Notes under the pieces: generated by a model
Databases searched by the model: none
The model's input: only the letters and a program-made list of their open reading frames with translations
Told to the model about the DNA's origin: nothing
NCBI GenBank assembly: GCA_965250115.1
Contig: CBDFNJ010000001.1
Coordinates: 1,984,001-2,048,000, forward strand
Length of the DNA: 64,000 nt
Direction of reading: 5' to 3'
Origin: CBDFHB01 sp965250115
GTDB taxonomy: Bacteria > Acidobacteriota > Vicinamibacteria > Marinacidobacterales > SMYC01
Made by a program: the position numbers and the translations under genes
Shown here: piece by piece, positions 36,742-45,787 of the stretch
How positions within the stretch are numbered: position 1 is the stretch's first letter
Layout of the letters: every line of letters begins with the position of its first letter

Positions 36742-37675
36742 TTGCTCTCTCTCACAAGCGGGCATCAATATCCCGGCTTGATTTGTTCGTTTCTCCGCTC
36801 GCTCATCTCGGCTTTCAAAACGCGCCGCTCACTGGCCCTCGAGAATCTCGCTCTGCGCCAGCAACTCGCCGTCCTCCAGCGTTCGGTAAAACGGCCGCGG
36901 CTCTCGGATCTGGACCGCAGCTTTTGGGCTTTTGTGAAGAGTCTGGACGGACTGGGACAACGTACGGGTCATCGTGAAGCCCGAGACCGTTGTCCGGTGG
37001 CACCGCGCGGGGTTCAGACGACACTGGACTCTGAAGAGTCGGAACGTCGGCCGGGTCGACCGGGCATCGCTCCGGAAGTTCGCGAGCTGATCCGAAACAT
37101 GAGCCGGTCCAATCCCCTCCGGGGCGACCCCAGAGTGCACGGCGAGCTGATGAAGCTTGGCATATCCATTTCCCAGGCGGCCGTGTCCAAGTACATGGTC
37201 CGGCATCGAAAACCACCTTCTCAGACCTGGCGAAGCTTTCTCGACAATCACGTCAAGGACTTGGTGTCCGTCGACTTCTTCACGTTGCCGACCGCCACGT
37301 TCCGGGTCCTGTTTGTCGTCATCGTCCTTCGTCACGATCGGCGCCGTATCGTACATTTCAATGTCACGGAACACCCTTCTGCAGAGTGGACTGCACAGCA
37401 GATTGTTGACGCCTTTCCGTGGGACACCGCTCCTCGCTACATGCTGCGGGCCCGGGACGGAGTGTACGGCCGATACTTCAAACGCCGCGTCACAGGGCTC
37501 GGCATCCAGCAGGTTCCGAGCGTCCCGCGCTCGCCGTGGCAAAGCCCGTACGTGGAACGGGTCATCGGAAGCATTCGTCGCGAGTGTCTCGAGCACGTGA
37601 TCGTTCTAAACGAGCGGCACCTGAGGCGGATCCTACGCGAATACGTCGACTGCTATCATTCCTGCCGGACTCACT
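36742..37675 (+). pseudogene. Integrase-core (rve) transposase, 5' part, frameshifted and interrupted
   Basis: Starts TTG 36742 and shows LRSLISAFKTRRSLALENLA, the N-terminus of single-ORF rve transposases. Catalytic DDE residues: VSVDFF (Asp), RARDGVYG (Asp) and YVERVIGSIRRECLEH (Glu). Between about 36935 and 37050 the family sequence (VWTDWDNVRVIVKPETVVRW, then HRAGFRRHWTLKSR) is found in another frame, so two opposite one-base indels bracket about 38 codons. The gene is cut at 37675 by IS256; its last 39 codons continue at 39051. Not functional. Confidence 0.85.
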
Positions 37676-39042
37676 GGATGTGTCCTGAGGTCCGTGGAAA
37701 AAGAACGGCGCCCTCCACTCCGTCATCAGAGTATCAGATCAGGCGGCAACCTCCGCGTGTTCGAGAACCTCGCTCAGACGTTGGTAACCGTCGATGCGTC
37801 GTAGTTGAATCTGGCCAGAGGCGATAAGCCCAAACAGCAAAGCGACCGCGGACTCCTCGCTGGAGAACGACGCTTGGGTTCTCGTCCGGCGTCGAAACTC
37901 GCGGTTGAGATTCTCCAGAGCATTGGTCGTTCGAATCGATTTCCACATGGCACGAGGGAATTCATAGAAGGTCAGCAGCTGATTACCGGCCTCCTCTAGG
38001 CTTCGGACGACGGCCGGCGCGAGAGGCGTCCACTTGGCGACGAGCTCGTCATAGGCTTTGCGAGCATCGATCCCGTTCTTGGCGTAGACGATCCGGTTGT
38101 AGTCACGCCGGAGCTCACGGCGTGCGTGCGCCGGGCAATGTTGGAGCAAGTTGGCGCGCTTGTGCTCGGTACATCGCTGCAACCGGCACCCCGGCCACTT
38201 CTCCAGCGCTTTCGTCAGCCCATTGTGGCCGTCGCTGATCACTAGCTTGGGAGCCCGGAGTCCTCGAGCCTGGAGTCCCTCCAGCACGGAGCCCCAATGC
38301 GTCGAGGCTTCGCTCACCGCCAGACGCAATGACAACAGACGTTTCTGCCCGTCTGGCGCGACCCCGAGCGCGACCAGTACGGGTACGCTGATCACACGTT
38401 TCGCCATCCGCACTTTCAGGTGGAAGCCGTCCAGGTAAACGATCGCGTAGACCTCCTCGCTGAGAGCACGGTTCTGCCATTCCTCGAAGCGCTCCTTCAG
38501 CCGGCTAACCACGCGAGACACCGCGCTCTTCGATAGGTGCTCCTCACCGAGCAGTGGTTTCAGCGCTTTGCGGATCCGGCGGCTATTCGCGCCCGACAAG
38601 TAGGTCCCCAAGATCGCCTCGTCGACCTCACGAGTCCGGCGCGCGTACCGGGGCAACAGCTCGCTCCTGAACTCTGTCGTTTCTCCCGTTTCCTCGTCTC
38701 GCACGCGGGCTCGTGGCACCCGGAGCTCGCGAGTTCCCACCGACGTCGTCACGCGACGGGTTTCGGCTCCGTTGCGATATCCACGGCGGTCTTCCGCACG
38801 CTCGTAGCTACCACACCCCAGCGCTTGGTCGGCTTCTTCTTCGAGCACGACCTCGATTGCCTCCAGTACCCGCTTACGCAGCCGAAGTTGGACGAACTCC
38901 CGGTACTCGCTTACAGACTCCTTCGATATGGTGGTAGGCTTCTTCATGGCGTAATCCTCCTCCTCGCCTTTACAGGCGCGGTTTCGTTTTGTTTAACCGG
39001 AGGTTACGCCATTCTTATTTCCACGGGAAGCGGGACGGATCC
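37676..39042 (-). mobile_element. IS256-family element, copy 1 (1367 bp)
   Basis: Ends GGATGTGTCCTGAGGTCCGT at 37676 and, read from the other end, GGATCCGTCCCGCTTCCCGT, an imperfect terminal inverted repeat. Flanked by an 8-bp direct repeat GACTCACT (37668-37675 and 39043-39050), the target duplication length usual for IS256. Carries one intact transposase gene. Inserted in the rve transposase gene described above. Confidence 0.92.
37739..38947 (-). CDS. IS256-family mutator-type transposase, copy 1
   Basis: 402 residues, full length for IS256 (mutator) transposases. DDE residues lie in IVYLDGFHLKVR, KLVISDGHNGL and TNALENLNREFRRRT; ALGCGSYERAEDRRGYRNGA is the typical N-terminal region and CTEHKRANLLQHCP follows the second Asp. 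Differs from copy 2 at several residues (for example DQALG versus NQALG, GVAPDGQ versus GVAPGGQ, HNGL versus HKGL, RTRTQ versus RTKTQ). No frameshift, so probably active. Confidence 0.95.
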   Translation of the reverse strand: MKKPTTISKESVSEYREFVQLRLRKRVLEAIEVVLEEEADQALGCGSYERAEDRRGYRNGAETRRVTTSVGTRELRVPRARVRDEETGETTEFRSELLPRYARRTREVDEAILGTYLSGANSRRIRKALKPLLGEEHLSKSAVSRVVSRLKERFEEWQNRALSEEVYAIVYLDGFHLKVRMAKRVISVPVLVALGVAPDGQKRLLSLRLAVSEASTHWGSVLEGLQARGLRAPKLVISDGHNGLTKALEKWPGCRLQRCTEHKRANLLQHCPAHARRELRRDYNRIVYAKNGIDARKAYDELVAKWTPLAPAVVRSLEEAGNQLLTFYEFPRAMWKSIRTTNALENLNREFRRRTRTQASFSSEESAVALLFGLIASGQIQLRRIDGYQRLSEVLEHAEVAA

Positions 39043-39169
39043 GACTCACTTGTCGCTCGAGAAAGACGCTCCTGATCGACGACCCGTCCAGTCTCGCTCG
39101 ATGGGGAGAGTGACTGCCGTTGTGAAGGTCGGGAGTCTCCATCATTATTACACTAGACTCGCTGCCTGA
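39043..39169 (+). pseudogene. 3' end of the interrupted rve transposase
   Basis: Begins with the right-hand GACTCACT duplication and reads THLSLEKDAPDRRPVQ, then VKVGSLHHYYTRLAA and stop, the standard C-terminus (usually GGLHHxYxRAA) of the family. It completes the gene that starts at 36742. The 164 nt from 39170 to 39333 hold the right end of that IS and no gene. Confidence 0.85.
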
Positions 39170-39333
39170 CTTCGCGGCAAGAAGGTATTCGCCCAACGTT
39201 GCTCCCCAGTGATCCGTTAAGATACGCTTGCGACGACCGCGAACAGAACATTCGTGGCTTGTCGGCAGGCTCCTTCGGTCCCGCGCACTCCTGAGAATCG
39301 CGCGATCGAGTTTATGGAAGGGACAGGTCAATT

Positions 39334-40905
39334 ATGAAGCAGCTTATGCATGTTACAAAAGAAGTTGTCGCACGGGCCGCAAAGGCTGAGACGCATTACC
39401 GAAGAGTAGGGTCACTGCTGGCGTTAATGCTCTTGATGGTTTTTGTGTCAGATACGGTGGTTGCGGCGCAGGAGAGTCTCAATGAGCAAGTGCGTGCTCT
39501 GAGGGAGAAGCTGCTTCTTGATCCGTATCGGCCAGGCTATCATTTCGTCATACTCGAGGGGCGAGCTTCGCCTTTTGATCCTAACGGCGCAATCTTCTGG
39601 AAAGGCAGATACCATCTTTTCTATATTTTCCAGGACGACCGGGGTCACAACTGGGGACATGCTTCGAGTATAGACCTGATGCACTGGCGTCATCACCCGA
39701 CGGGACTGGTGACTGGTATGTTCAGCGGAAACTGTTTTCTCAATAAAGACGGCGTGCCGACCATGTGCTACCACGAGACGAATTTGGACCGAGACTTCGT
39801 CCAACAGGGCAATGCTGTGGCAGGCAATGCTATGGCAGTTGCGCTAGATGATAATCTGGACACCTGGAAGAAGCTAGATTCAAACCCCATTACTCCGAAA
39901 ACCGGCCAGGGCGACCCTCATCATGGCAAGTACGGTTCATGGGATCCTTACGGCTGGCTTGAGGGGGATACCTACTACGCTATCTTCGGCGGGAAAAGGC
40001 CCGCAATCGTCAAGTCCAAAAGCCTGGAAGGACCGTGGAAGTATGTTGGTGACTTGTTTGCACACACTGTCGGCGATGTGAGCATTAGCGAAGACGTATC
40101 CTGCGCCGATTTTTTCAAGCTAGGCAATAAACACATGCTTCTGAGTATCAGTCACAGGCTTGGCGTTCGTTATTATCTAGGCCAATGGAAGAACGAGCAG
40201 TTCTATCCTGAATCCCACGAGCAAATGAGCTGGGTTGACAATGCGTTTTTCGCTCCCGAGAGTTTGCTGGACGACAAGGGCCGCCGGATTATGTGGGGCT
40301 GGATACGCGACACCAGAAGCAAGAAAGTACACATCGAAAGCGGTTGGCGGGGAACCTTGAGTCTGCCGCGGGTGCTTTGGCTGGCAAAAGACGACACCCT
40401 TCGGATGTCACCGCCTGAAGAACTCAAAATGCTGCGATACAATCCGAAAAAGATGAAGAATCTTACTGTCAAAGCCGATTCCGAGTTGCCATTAAACGAT
40501 ATCCGCGGTGACAGCATTGAGATTTCGATAGAGATGGTGCCCGAAGGTGCGCAGCAATTCGGAGTCAAGGTGCGTGCTTCGCCTGATGGCCAGGAAGAGA
40601 CGCTTGTCTATTTCGATAGAAACGATATGAAGCTCAAGATCGATACCAACAAGTCCAGTCTTGGCGAGGGTCCGAAGTCCGTCGAGGCAGGCCCGCTGCA
40701 ACTCGAGCCGCGTGAGACACTGAGGCTGAGAGTGTTCGTGGATAAATCCGTTGTGGAAGTTTTTGCAAACGATCGCCAGGCTGTGATACGTCGCATATAT
40801 CCCACGAAGAAAGACAGTGTCAATGTAGTTGTTTTTTCAAAAGGCGGTTCTGTGGAGATTCCGAAACTTGAGGCGTGGGACATGATGCCGTCGAATCCTT
40901 ATTAG
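39334..40905 (+). CDS. GH32-like glycosidase (beta-fructofuranosidase family), exported
   Basis: 523 residues. Signal-like hydrophobic stretch LLALMLLMVFVSDTVVAAQ after a long basic leader. Five-bladed GH32 propeller: SPFDPNGAIFWKGRYHLFY corresponds to the WMNDPNG nucleophile motif, GSWDPYGWLEGDTYYAIFGG to the RDP motif, and SISEDVSCADFFKLG to the EC(P) acid-base motif. A C-terminal beta-sandwich ends with VDKSVVEVFANDRQAVIRRI, typical of GH32. Expected to hydrolyse fructans or sucrose-like glycosides. It is A/T-richer than the bulk DNA and bracketed by IS elements. The IS terminal repeat GGAAGGGACAGG ends 6 nt before the ATG and supplies the ribosome-binding site. Confidence 0.88.
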   Translation: MKQLMHVTKEVVARAAKAETHYRRVGSLLALMLLMVFVSDTVVAAQESLNEQVRALREKLLLDPYRPGYHFVILEGRASPFDPNGAIFWKGRYHLFYIFQDDRGHNWGHASSIDLMHWRHHPTGLVTGMFSGNCFLNKDGVPTMCYHETNLDRDFVQQGNAVAGNAMAVALDDNLDTWKKLDSNPITPKTGQGDPHHGKYGSWDPYGWLEGDTYYAIFGGKRPAIVKSKSLEGPWKYVGDLFAHTVGDVSISEDVSCADFFKLGNKHMLLSISHRLGVRYYLGQWKNEQFYPESHEQMSWVDNAFFAPESLLDDKGRRIMWGWIRDTRSKKVHIESGWRGTLSLPRVLWLAKDDTLRMSPPEELKMLRYNPKKMKNLTVKADSELPLNDIRGDSIEISIEMVPEGAQQFGVKVRASPDGQEETLVYFDRNDMKLKIDTNKSSLGEGPKSVEAGPLQLEPRETLRLRVFVDKSVVEVFANDRQAVIRRIYPTKKDSVNVVVFSKGGSVEIPKLEAWDMMPSNPY

Positions 40906-40959
40906 TCGGTGCAGGCACCGGCAGCGGCCAATACCAGTGATGTCGTAGGGTCCAAAAAC

Positions 40960-41106
40960 TCATGCGGCGTCCCGATGGTAGTATCGGAGGAGTCCACCGA
41001 GCCGTTCCCGACAGCGAACGGCCCCTTCTTCAACTCGATTCGTCTGTTCGCTAGCCGGGAACAACAATAGATTGTCCTTGCCTTGGTGATTCCTTTCTTC
41101 GTGGAA
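40960..41106 (-). pseudogene. C-terminal remnant of an rve transposase, cut by IS256 copy 2
   Basis: Minus-strand frame ERNHQGKDNLLLFPASEQ followed by CRERLGGLLRYYHRDAA and stop, nearly the same as the C-terminus of the plus-strand transposase ending at 43713. Just beyond IS256 copy 2, 42481-42520 on the minus strand encodes LRLALKHYVAHFHE, which joins to this piece when the IS and one TCGTGGAA are removed. Only about 60 residues of the gene remain. Confidence 0.75.
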
Positions 41107-42473
41107 GGATGTGTCCCGAGGTTCGTGGAAAAAGAACGGCGCCCTCCACTCCGTCATCAGGGTATCAGATCAGGCGGCAACCTCCGCGTGTTCGAGAACC
41201 TCGCTCAGACGTTGGTAGCCGTCGATGCGTCGTAGTTGAATCTGGCCAGAGGCGATAAGCCCAGACAGCAAAGCGACCGCGGACTCCTCGCTGGAGAACG
41301 ACGCTTGGGTTTTCGTCCGGCGTCGAAACTCGCGGTTGAGATTCTCCAGAGCATTGGTCGTTCGAATCGATTTCCACATGGCACGAGGGAATTCGTAGAA
41401 GGTCAGCAGCTGATTACCGGCCTCCTCTAGGCTTCGGACGACGGCCGGCGCGAGAGGCGTCCACTTGGCGACGAGCTCGTCATAGGCTTTGCGAGCATCG
41501 ATCCCGTTCTTGGCGTAGACGATCCGGTTGTAGTCACGCCGGAGCTCACGGCGTGCGTGCGCCGGGCAATGTTGGAGCAAGTTGGCGCGCTTGTGCTCGG
41601 TACATCGCTGCAACCGGCACCCCGGCCACTTCTCCAGCGCTTTCGTCAGCCCCTTGTGGCCGTCGCTGATCACTAGCTTGGGAGCCCGGAGTCCTCGAGC
41701 CTGGAGTCCCTCCAGCACGGAGCCCCAATGCGTCGAGGCTTCGCTCACCGCCAGACGCAATGACAACAGACGTTTCTGCCCGCCTGGCGCGACCCCGAGC
41801 GCGACCAGTACGGGTACGCTGATCACACGTTTCGCCATCCGCACTTTCAGGTGGAAGCCGTCCAGGTAAACGATCGCGTAGACCTCCTCGCTGAGAGCAC
41901 GGTTCTGCCATTCCTCGAAGCGCTCCTTCAGCCGGCTAACCACGCGAGACACCGCGCTCTTCGATAGGTGCTCCTCACCGAGCAGTGGTTTCAGCGCTTT
42001 GCGGATCCGGCGGCTATTCGCGCCCGACAAGTAGGTCCCCAAGATCGCCTCGTCGACCTCACGAGTCCGGCGCGCGTACCGGGGCAACAGCTCGCTCCTG
42101 AACTCTGTCGTTTCTCCCGTTTCCTCGTCTCGCACGCGGGCTCGTGGCACCCGGAGCTCGCGAGTTCCCACCGACGTCGTCACGCGACGGGTTTCGGCTC
42201 CGTTGCGATATCCACGGCGGTCTTCCGCACGCTCGTAGCTACCACACCCCAGCGCTTGGTTGACTTCTTCCTCGAGCACTACCTCGATTGCCTCCAGTAC
42301 CCGCTTACGCAGCCGAAGTTGGACGAACTCCCGGTACTCGCTTACAGACTCCTTCGATATGGTGGTAGGCTTCTTCATGGCGTAATCCTCCTCCGCGCCT
42401 TTACAGGCGTGGTTTGGTTTTTCTTAACCGGAGGTTACGCCATTCTTATTCCCACGGGAATCGGGACAGATCC
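41107..42473 (-). mobile_element. IS256-family element, copy 2 (1367 bp)
   Basis: Same length and ends as copy 1 (GGATGTGTCCCGAGG on the left; GGATCTGTCCCGATT when read from the right). Flanked by its own 8-bp direct repeat TCGTGGAA (41099-41106 and 42474-42481). Same orientation as copy 1. Because each copy has a private target duplication, the two inserted independently and do not form a composite transposon with the GH32 gene. Confidence 0.92.
41170..42378 (-). CDS. IS256-family mutator-type transposase, copy 2
   Basis: 402 residues, intact, same DDE motifs as copy 1: IVYLDGFHLKVR, KLVISDGHKGL and TNALENLNREFRRRTKT. HKGL and NQALG differ from copy 1. The differences show that the two copies are not a very recent duplicate of one another; both look functional. 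Confidence 0.95.
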   Translation of the reverse strand: MKKPTTISKESVSEYREFVQLRLRKRVLEAIEVVLEEEVNQALGCGSYERAEDRRGYRNGAETRRVTTSVGTRELRVPRARVRDEETGETTEFRSELLPRYARRTREVDEAILGTYLSGANSRRIRKALKPLLGEEHLSKSAVSRVVSRLKERFEEWQNRALSEEVYAIVYLDGFHLKVRMAKRVISVPVLVALGVAPGGQKRLLSLRLAVSEASTHWGSVLEGLQARGLRAPKLVISDGHKGLTKALEKWPGCRLQRCTEHKRANLLQHCPAHARRELRRDYNRIVYAKNGIDARKAYDELVAKWTPLAPAVVRSLEEAGNQLLTFYEFPRAMWKSIRTTNALENLNREFRRRTKTQASFSSEESAVALLSGLIASGQIQLRRIDGYQRLSEVLEHAEVAA

Positions 42474-42519
42474 TCGTGGAAATGCGCGACATAGTGTTTC
42501 AGCGCAAGCCGAAGCGACC

Positions 42520-42539
42520 TCGTAGGGTCAATAAACTCG
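42520..42539 (-). repeat. Orphan IS right-end motif
   Basis: TCGTAGGGTCAATAAACTCG here resembles TCGTAGGGTCCAAAAACTCA at 40943-40962, just after the stop of the minus-strand transposase remnant, and a more diverged version follows the plus-strand transposase stop near 43713-43731. It marks the right end of this rve-type IS; here it sits upstream of a transposase fragment instead of after one. Confidence 0.45.
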
Positions 42540-42644
42540 AAGGCGCTCCCGCACAGCGGTTTCCAGGACGAGTTCTTGGTAGTCTGATCTGTTGAATTAG
42601 AGGTCGCTGTCCAGTATGTACTCCAGTTCTCGAGAGGAGACGCG

Positions 42645-43713
42645 ATGGACTGGACGACAATGCTGGCGTACATCACGGGATCGGTTGATCAGGAGTTACT
42701 CCTGCGGAATGAGTACCTCGTCGCCGAGAATCGAATCCTTCGAAATCAGCTCCAGGGTCGTTTGCGCCTGACCGACGGCGACCGGCGAACCCTGGCTGAG
42801 ATCGGAAAACAACTCGGCAGGCGAGCGCTCGAAGACGTAGCGAGCATCGTGAGGCCTGAGACGATCCTCGGATGGCACCGCAAGCTTGTCGCGAGGAAGT
42901 TCGATGGTTCCAAGAATCGCACGTATCCAGGGCGACCACGCGTCGACGAAGGAATCGAGGAGTTGGTTGTAGGCAATCGCAACGGAAAATCGCTCGTGGG
43001 GCTACGATCGGATTGCTGGAGCGATGGAAAACCTCGGGTATCGAGTGAGCGACCAGACCGTCGGCAACATCTTGAAACGGCATGGCATCGCGCCCGCGCC
43101 GGAGCGACGAAAGACCACCACCTGGACGGAGTTCATCCGCTCGCACATGAACGTCCTCGCGGCGACAGATTTCTTCACCGCGGAGGTGTGGACTCAGGGC
43201 GGGTTGGTGACGTACTACGTTTTGTTCTTCATCCACCTGGCTACGCGACGCCTCTACATTGCCGGCATCACGCCGCATCCGCACGAACAGTGGATGACTC
43301 AAGTGGCCCGCAACGTGACCATGGCTGATGTCGGCTTTCTGTCCTCGAGCCGATACCTCATTCACGACCGGGACTCCAAGTTCTGCGAGTCGTTCCGGCT
43401 CACCATTGAGGCGGTCGCCATCACGCCCGTCAAGCTGCCCGCACGGAGCCCGGATTTGAACTCGTTCGCGGAGCGCTGGGTGAAGTCCGTCAAAGAGGAA
43501 TGTCTCTCGAAGCTCATTCTGTTCGGCAAGAAATCGCTTCGTCATGCGCTTAGGGAGTACGTCGTCCACCATCGCCACGAGAGGAATCATCAAGGCAAGG
43601 AGAATCTACTGGTGTTCCCAGCCAGCGAGCAGTTACATCAGTCCGAAGGCAAGGTACGCTCCCGTGAACGGCTTGGCGGGTTGCTCCGTTTCTACCATCG
43701 GGAAGCCGCATGA
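42645..43713 (+). pseudogene. rve-type transposase with a one-base insertion
   Basis: ATG 42645 with GAGAGGAG 5 nt upstream. The first part has LLLRNEYLVAENRILRNQL and SIVRPETILGWHRKLVARKF; the second has WGYDRIAGAMENLGYRVSDQ, VLAATDFFTAEVWT (Asp), LIHDRDSKFCESF (Asp) and LNSFAERWVKSVKEECLSKL (Glu), ending RERLGGLLRFYHREAA. The two parts are in different frames: at about 42971 an extra G separates EELVV from AIATENRSW. Removing it gives one gene of about 355 codons, normal for the family. Inactive as it stands unless frameshifting occurs. Confidence 0.85.
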
Positions 43714-43877
43714 GTATTTTGACCTCACGAGTAAGATGACGCGTCGAGGTTGTGAGCGATTTCGTCTTGTGATTGAGCTTGGTGGAAGCTACGATAACGA
43801 GCCTGGGGAGTTCGCATCGAAAAGCGATTTCGCCATCTTCACCTGGGTTGGACATTCTGGGTTCTAAAAGGAGCATT

Positions 43878-44483
43878 ATGCAGCACTTGCGATTGGCCCT
43901 GGTCTCCGGTTTCTTCCTTCTCGTGGGCGTCGCGCCCATCCTCGGCCAGGAACGCGGCTTTGTGGCCGGCAATTTCGGGTTCACCTTTGCAGAGAGAACC
44001 GCGGGCTCTTACGGCGCTACCGTAGGATTCAACGTTACGCGTGCCGTTCAGATCGTGGGATTGTACTCCCACATGAACGACACCCTCACGGGTAGTTTTG
44101 CGGACTTCCTTCGTATCCTTTCGGTGGCCTCGGGTTTGTCGATCGAAGGAGAGCTTCCCGCCGAATACGGTGCCGGCGGAGTGCGTTTCAACATTGACGC
44201 CGAGGATATCTTTTCGGTCTTTCTACAATTCGACGCTGGCGCCGCAAGGGTGGGATCGAATCTGCGGATTACGGACCCGAGCCGGCAAGACGTGACCGAC
44301 GAAATTGGGGCTGGTGAAAGCCTCGAGGAGACCAGGCCCGCGTTCGGGATCAGCGCGGGCACCCGCGTCGAACTCGGGATCAATCTCGTCGCGGAGGCAT
44401 CCTTCAAGTGGCTGAACATCAACACTGAGGACGAGCCGCGTCGGATCAACCGCCTCGACTTCGGTATCGGCTTCCGCTTTTAG
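43878..44483 (+). CDS. Small outer-membrane beta-barrel-like protein
   Basis: 201 residues from ATG 43878, with AAGGAG at 43868-43873. Signal peptide LRLALVSGFFLLVGVAPILGQ. The mature protein alternates short beta strands: GFVAGNFGFTFAE, YGATVGFNVTRAVQIVGLYS, YGAGGVRFNID, AFGISAGTRVELGINLVAEA and a final LDFGIGFRF. An aromatic C-terminal residue after such strands is the outer-membrane barrel signature. No closer family can be named. It sits alone between two IS elements, so it may be either resident DNA or cargo. Confidence 0.75.
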   Translation: MQHLRLALVSGFFLLVGVAPILGQERGFVAGNFGFTFAERTAGSYGATVGFNVTRAVQIVGLYSHMNDTLTGSFADFLRILSVASGLSIEGELPAEYGAGGVRFNIDAEDIFSVFLQFDAGAARVGSNLRITDPSRQDVTDEIGAGESLEETRPAFGISAGTRVELGINLVAEASFKWLNINTEDEPRRINRLDFGIGFRF

Positions 44484-44701
44484 CGCGATTCGCCAGCTCG
44501 GCAATGGCGACGCGTCCCACCGTAGGTATATTGTTTGTCGTCTCAGCGCGCGCTCCTGTGGGATGTTAGCCATGGACCTGTGCTCCGCAAAAAGTCGATC
44601 CGCCGTTGATTCCACGGTTTGGACCTGCCAGGATCGGCCGCTCTCCGCCGGTCGGTCCGAGACCGTCGGGATCGTTGTCTCTAACCCGGAAAGGCCCTTT
44701 C

Positions 44702-45787
44702 TTGCGTTTACTCTCGAATGTCGTTTCGGTCGTGCCGGACGCCCTCACGTTCGCTCGGAATCTCCCCCGTTCACGGACCTCGCTCGCTGCCGAGAATCCC
44801 TTTCTCCGGAAGCAGCTCACGTTCTACGTAGAGCGGGAGCAGACCCCTCGCCGTACCGATAACGCCACTCGGTTCACGATGGCGACCCTGGCGAGACTGT
44901 TCGAGTGGAAAGACGCGCTCGTCGTCATCAAGCCGGACACGCTCATCCGCTGGCACCGGAAGGGCTTTCGCTTATTCTGGCGATGGAAGTCCAGGCCCAC
45001 GGGCCGTCCGTCCCTCCCGAAGGATTTGCAGAAGCTGGTCGCTCAAATGGCAACGGAGAACATCACCTGGGGAGAAGAGCGCATCGCCAACGAGCTCTTT
45101 GTGAAGCTCGGCATCCGCGTGTCGCCTCGCACCGTGAGAAAATACATGCCGACACGAGATGACAGAAGTGCGCGCCCATGCAATTCGTCCCAGTCCTGGG
45201 CCACGTTCGTACGAGATCACGCGAAGGCGATCGTGGCCGCCGACTTCTTCACGGTCGTCACAGCTCGGTTTCACTTCCTCTACGTCCTCGTCGTGATGGA
45301 GGTGGGCTCGCGCAAGATTGTCCACGTGAACGTGACCGAGCATCCCACCGCAGAGTGGACCCTACAGCAGTTCCGAGAAGCGATACCGTGCGACCATAGC
45401 TATCGCTTCCTCATCGTCGACAGGGAGACCAAGTTCTCCGGAGATCTACGCAAATCTGTCCAGGCGATGGGCGTCCGGGCGTTGAGGACGCCCCGGCGCG
45501 CGCCTCAAGCGAACTGCTATTGCGAGAGACTGATCGGCACCACTCGTCGAGAGTGCTTGGACTGCCTCATCCCGCTTTCCGAGAATCATCTGAGGCGACT
45601 CTTGACAGAATGGCGTGACTATTACAATCGAGCGAGGCCACATTCATCTCTGGGGCCAGGACTGCCGGCCGGTCCCGTCGAGCTTCCCATGAAGACGACC
45701 CAGCACCGACATCACTGGCCGGATCGATCCAGTGTCGTCTCGACACCCGTTCTTGGCGGGCTCCACCACGAATACCAACTCACGTCT
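44702..45787 (+). pseudogene. Integrase-core (rve) transposase truncated at its 3' end by an IS5 element
   Basis: TTG 44702 with GGAAAGG 7 nt before gives LRKQLTFYVEREQTPRRTD, IKPDTLIRWHRKGFRLFWRW, catalytic VAADFFTVVT (Asp), LIVDRETKFSGD (Asp) and NCYCERLIGTTRRECLD (Glu), and ends GGLHHEYQLTS at the IS5 boundary. Family members stop within a few residues of this point, so only the natural stop was lost; the frame now runs on into the IS to 46060. It is related to, but different from, the two rve transposases at 36742 and 42645. Confidence 0.8.

Larger units (their letters stand above)
36705..39327 (+). mobile_element. rve-type insertion sequence with 14-bp terminal inverted repeats, interrupted by IS256 copy 1
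   Basis: CCTGTCCCTTCCAT at 36705-36718 is matched by its exact reverse complement ATGGAAGGGACAGG at 39314-39327. Between them lies one integrase-core transposase gene split by an IS256 insertion at 37676-39042. Removing the IS256 element and one copy of its GACTCACT duplication joins YHSCRTH to LSLEKDAPDRRPVQ, the normal C-terminal sequence. Without the insertion the element would be about 1.25 kb. It also abuts the IS91 remnant on its left and the GH32 gene on its right. Confidence 0.8.

Noticed and set aside
37676..42473. IS256-based composite transposon carrying GH32
   Set aside because: Each IS256 copy has its own different 8-bp target duplication, so the two were independent insertions.
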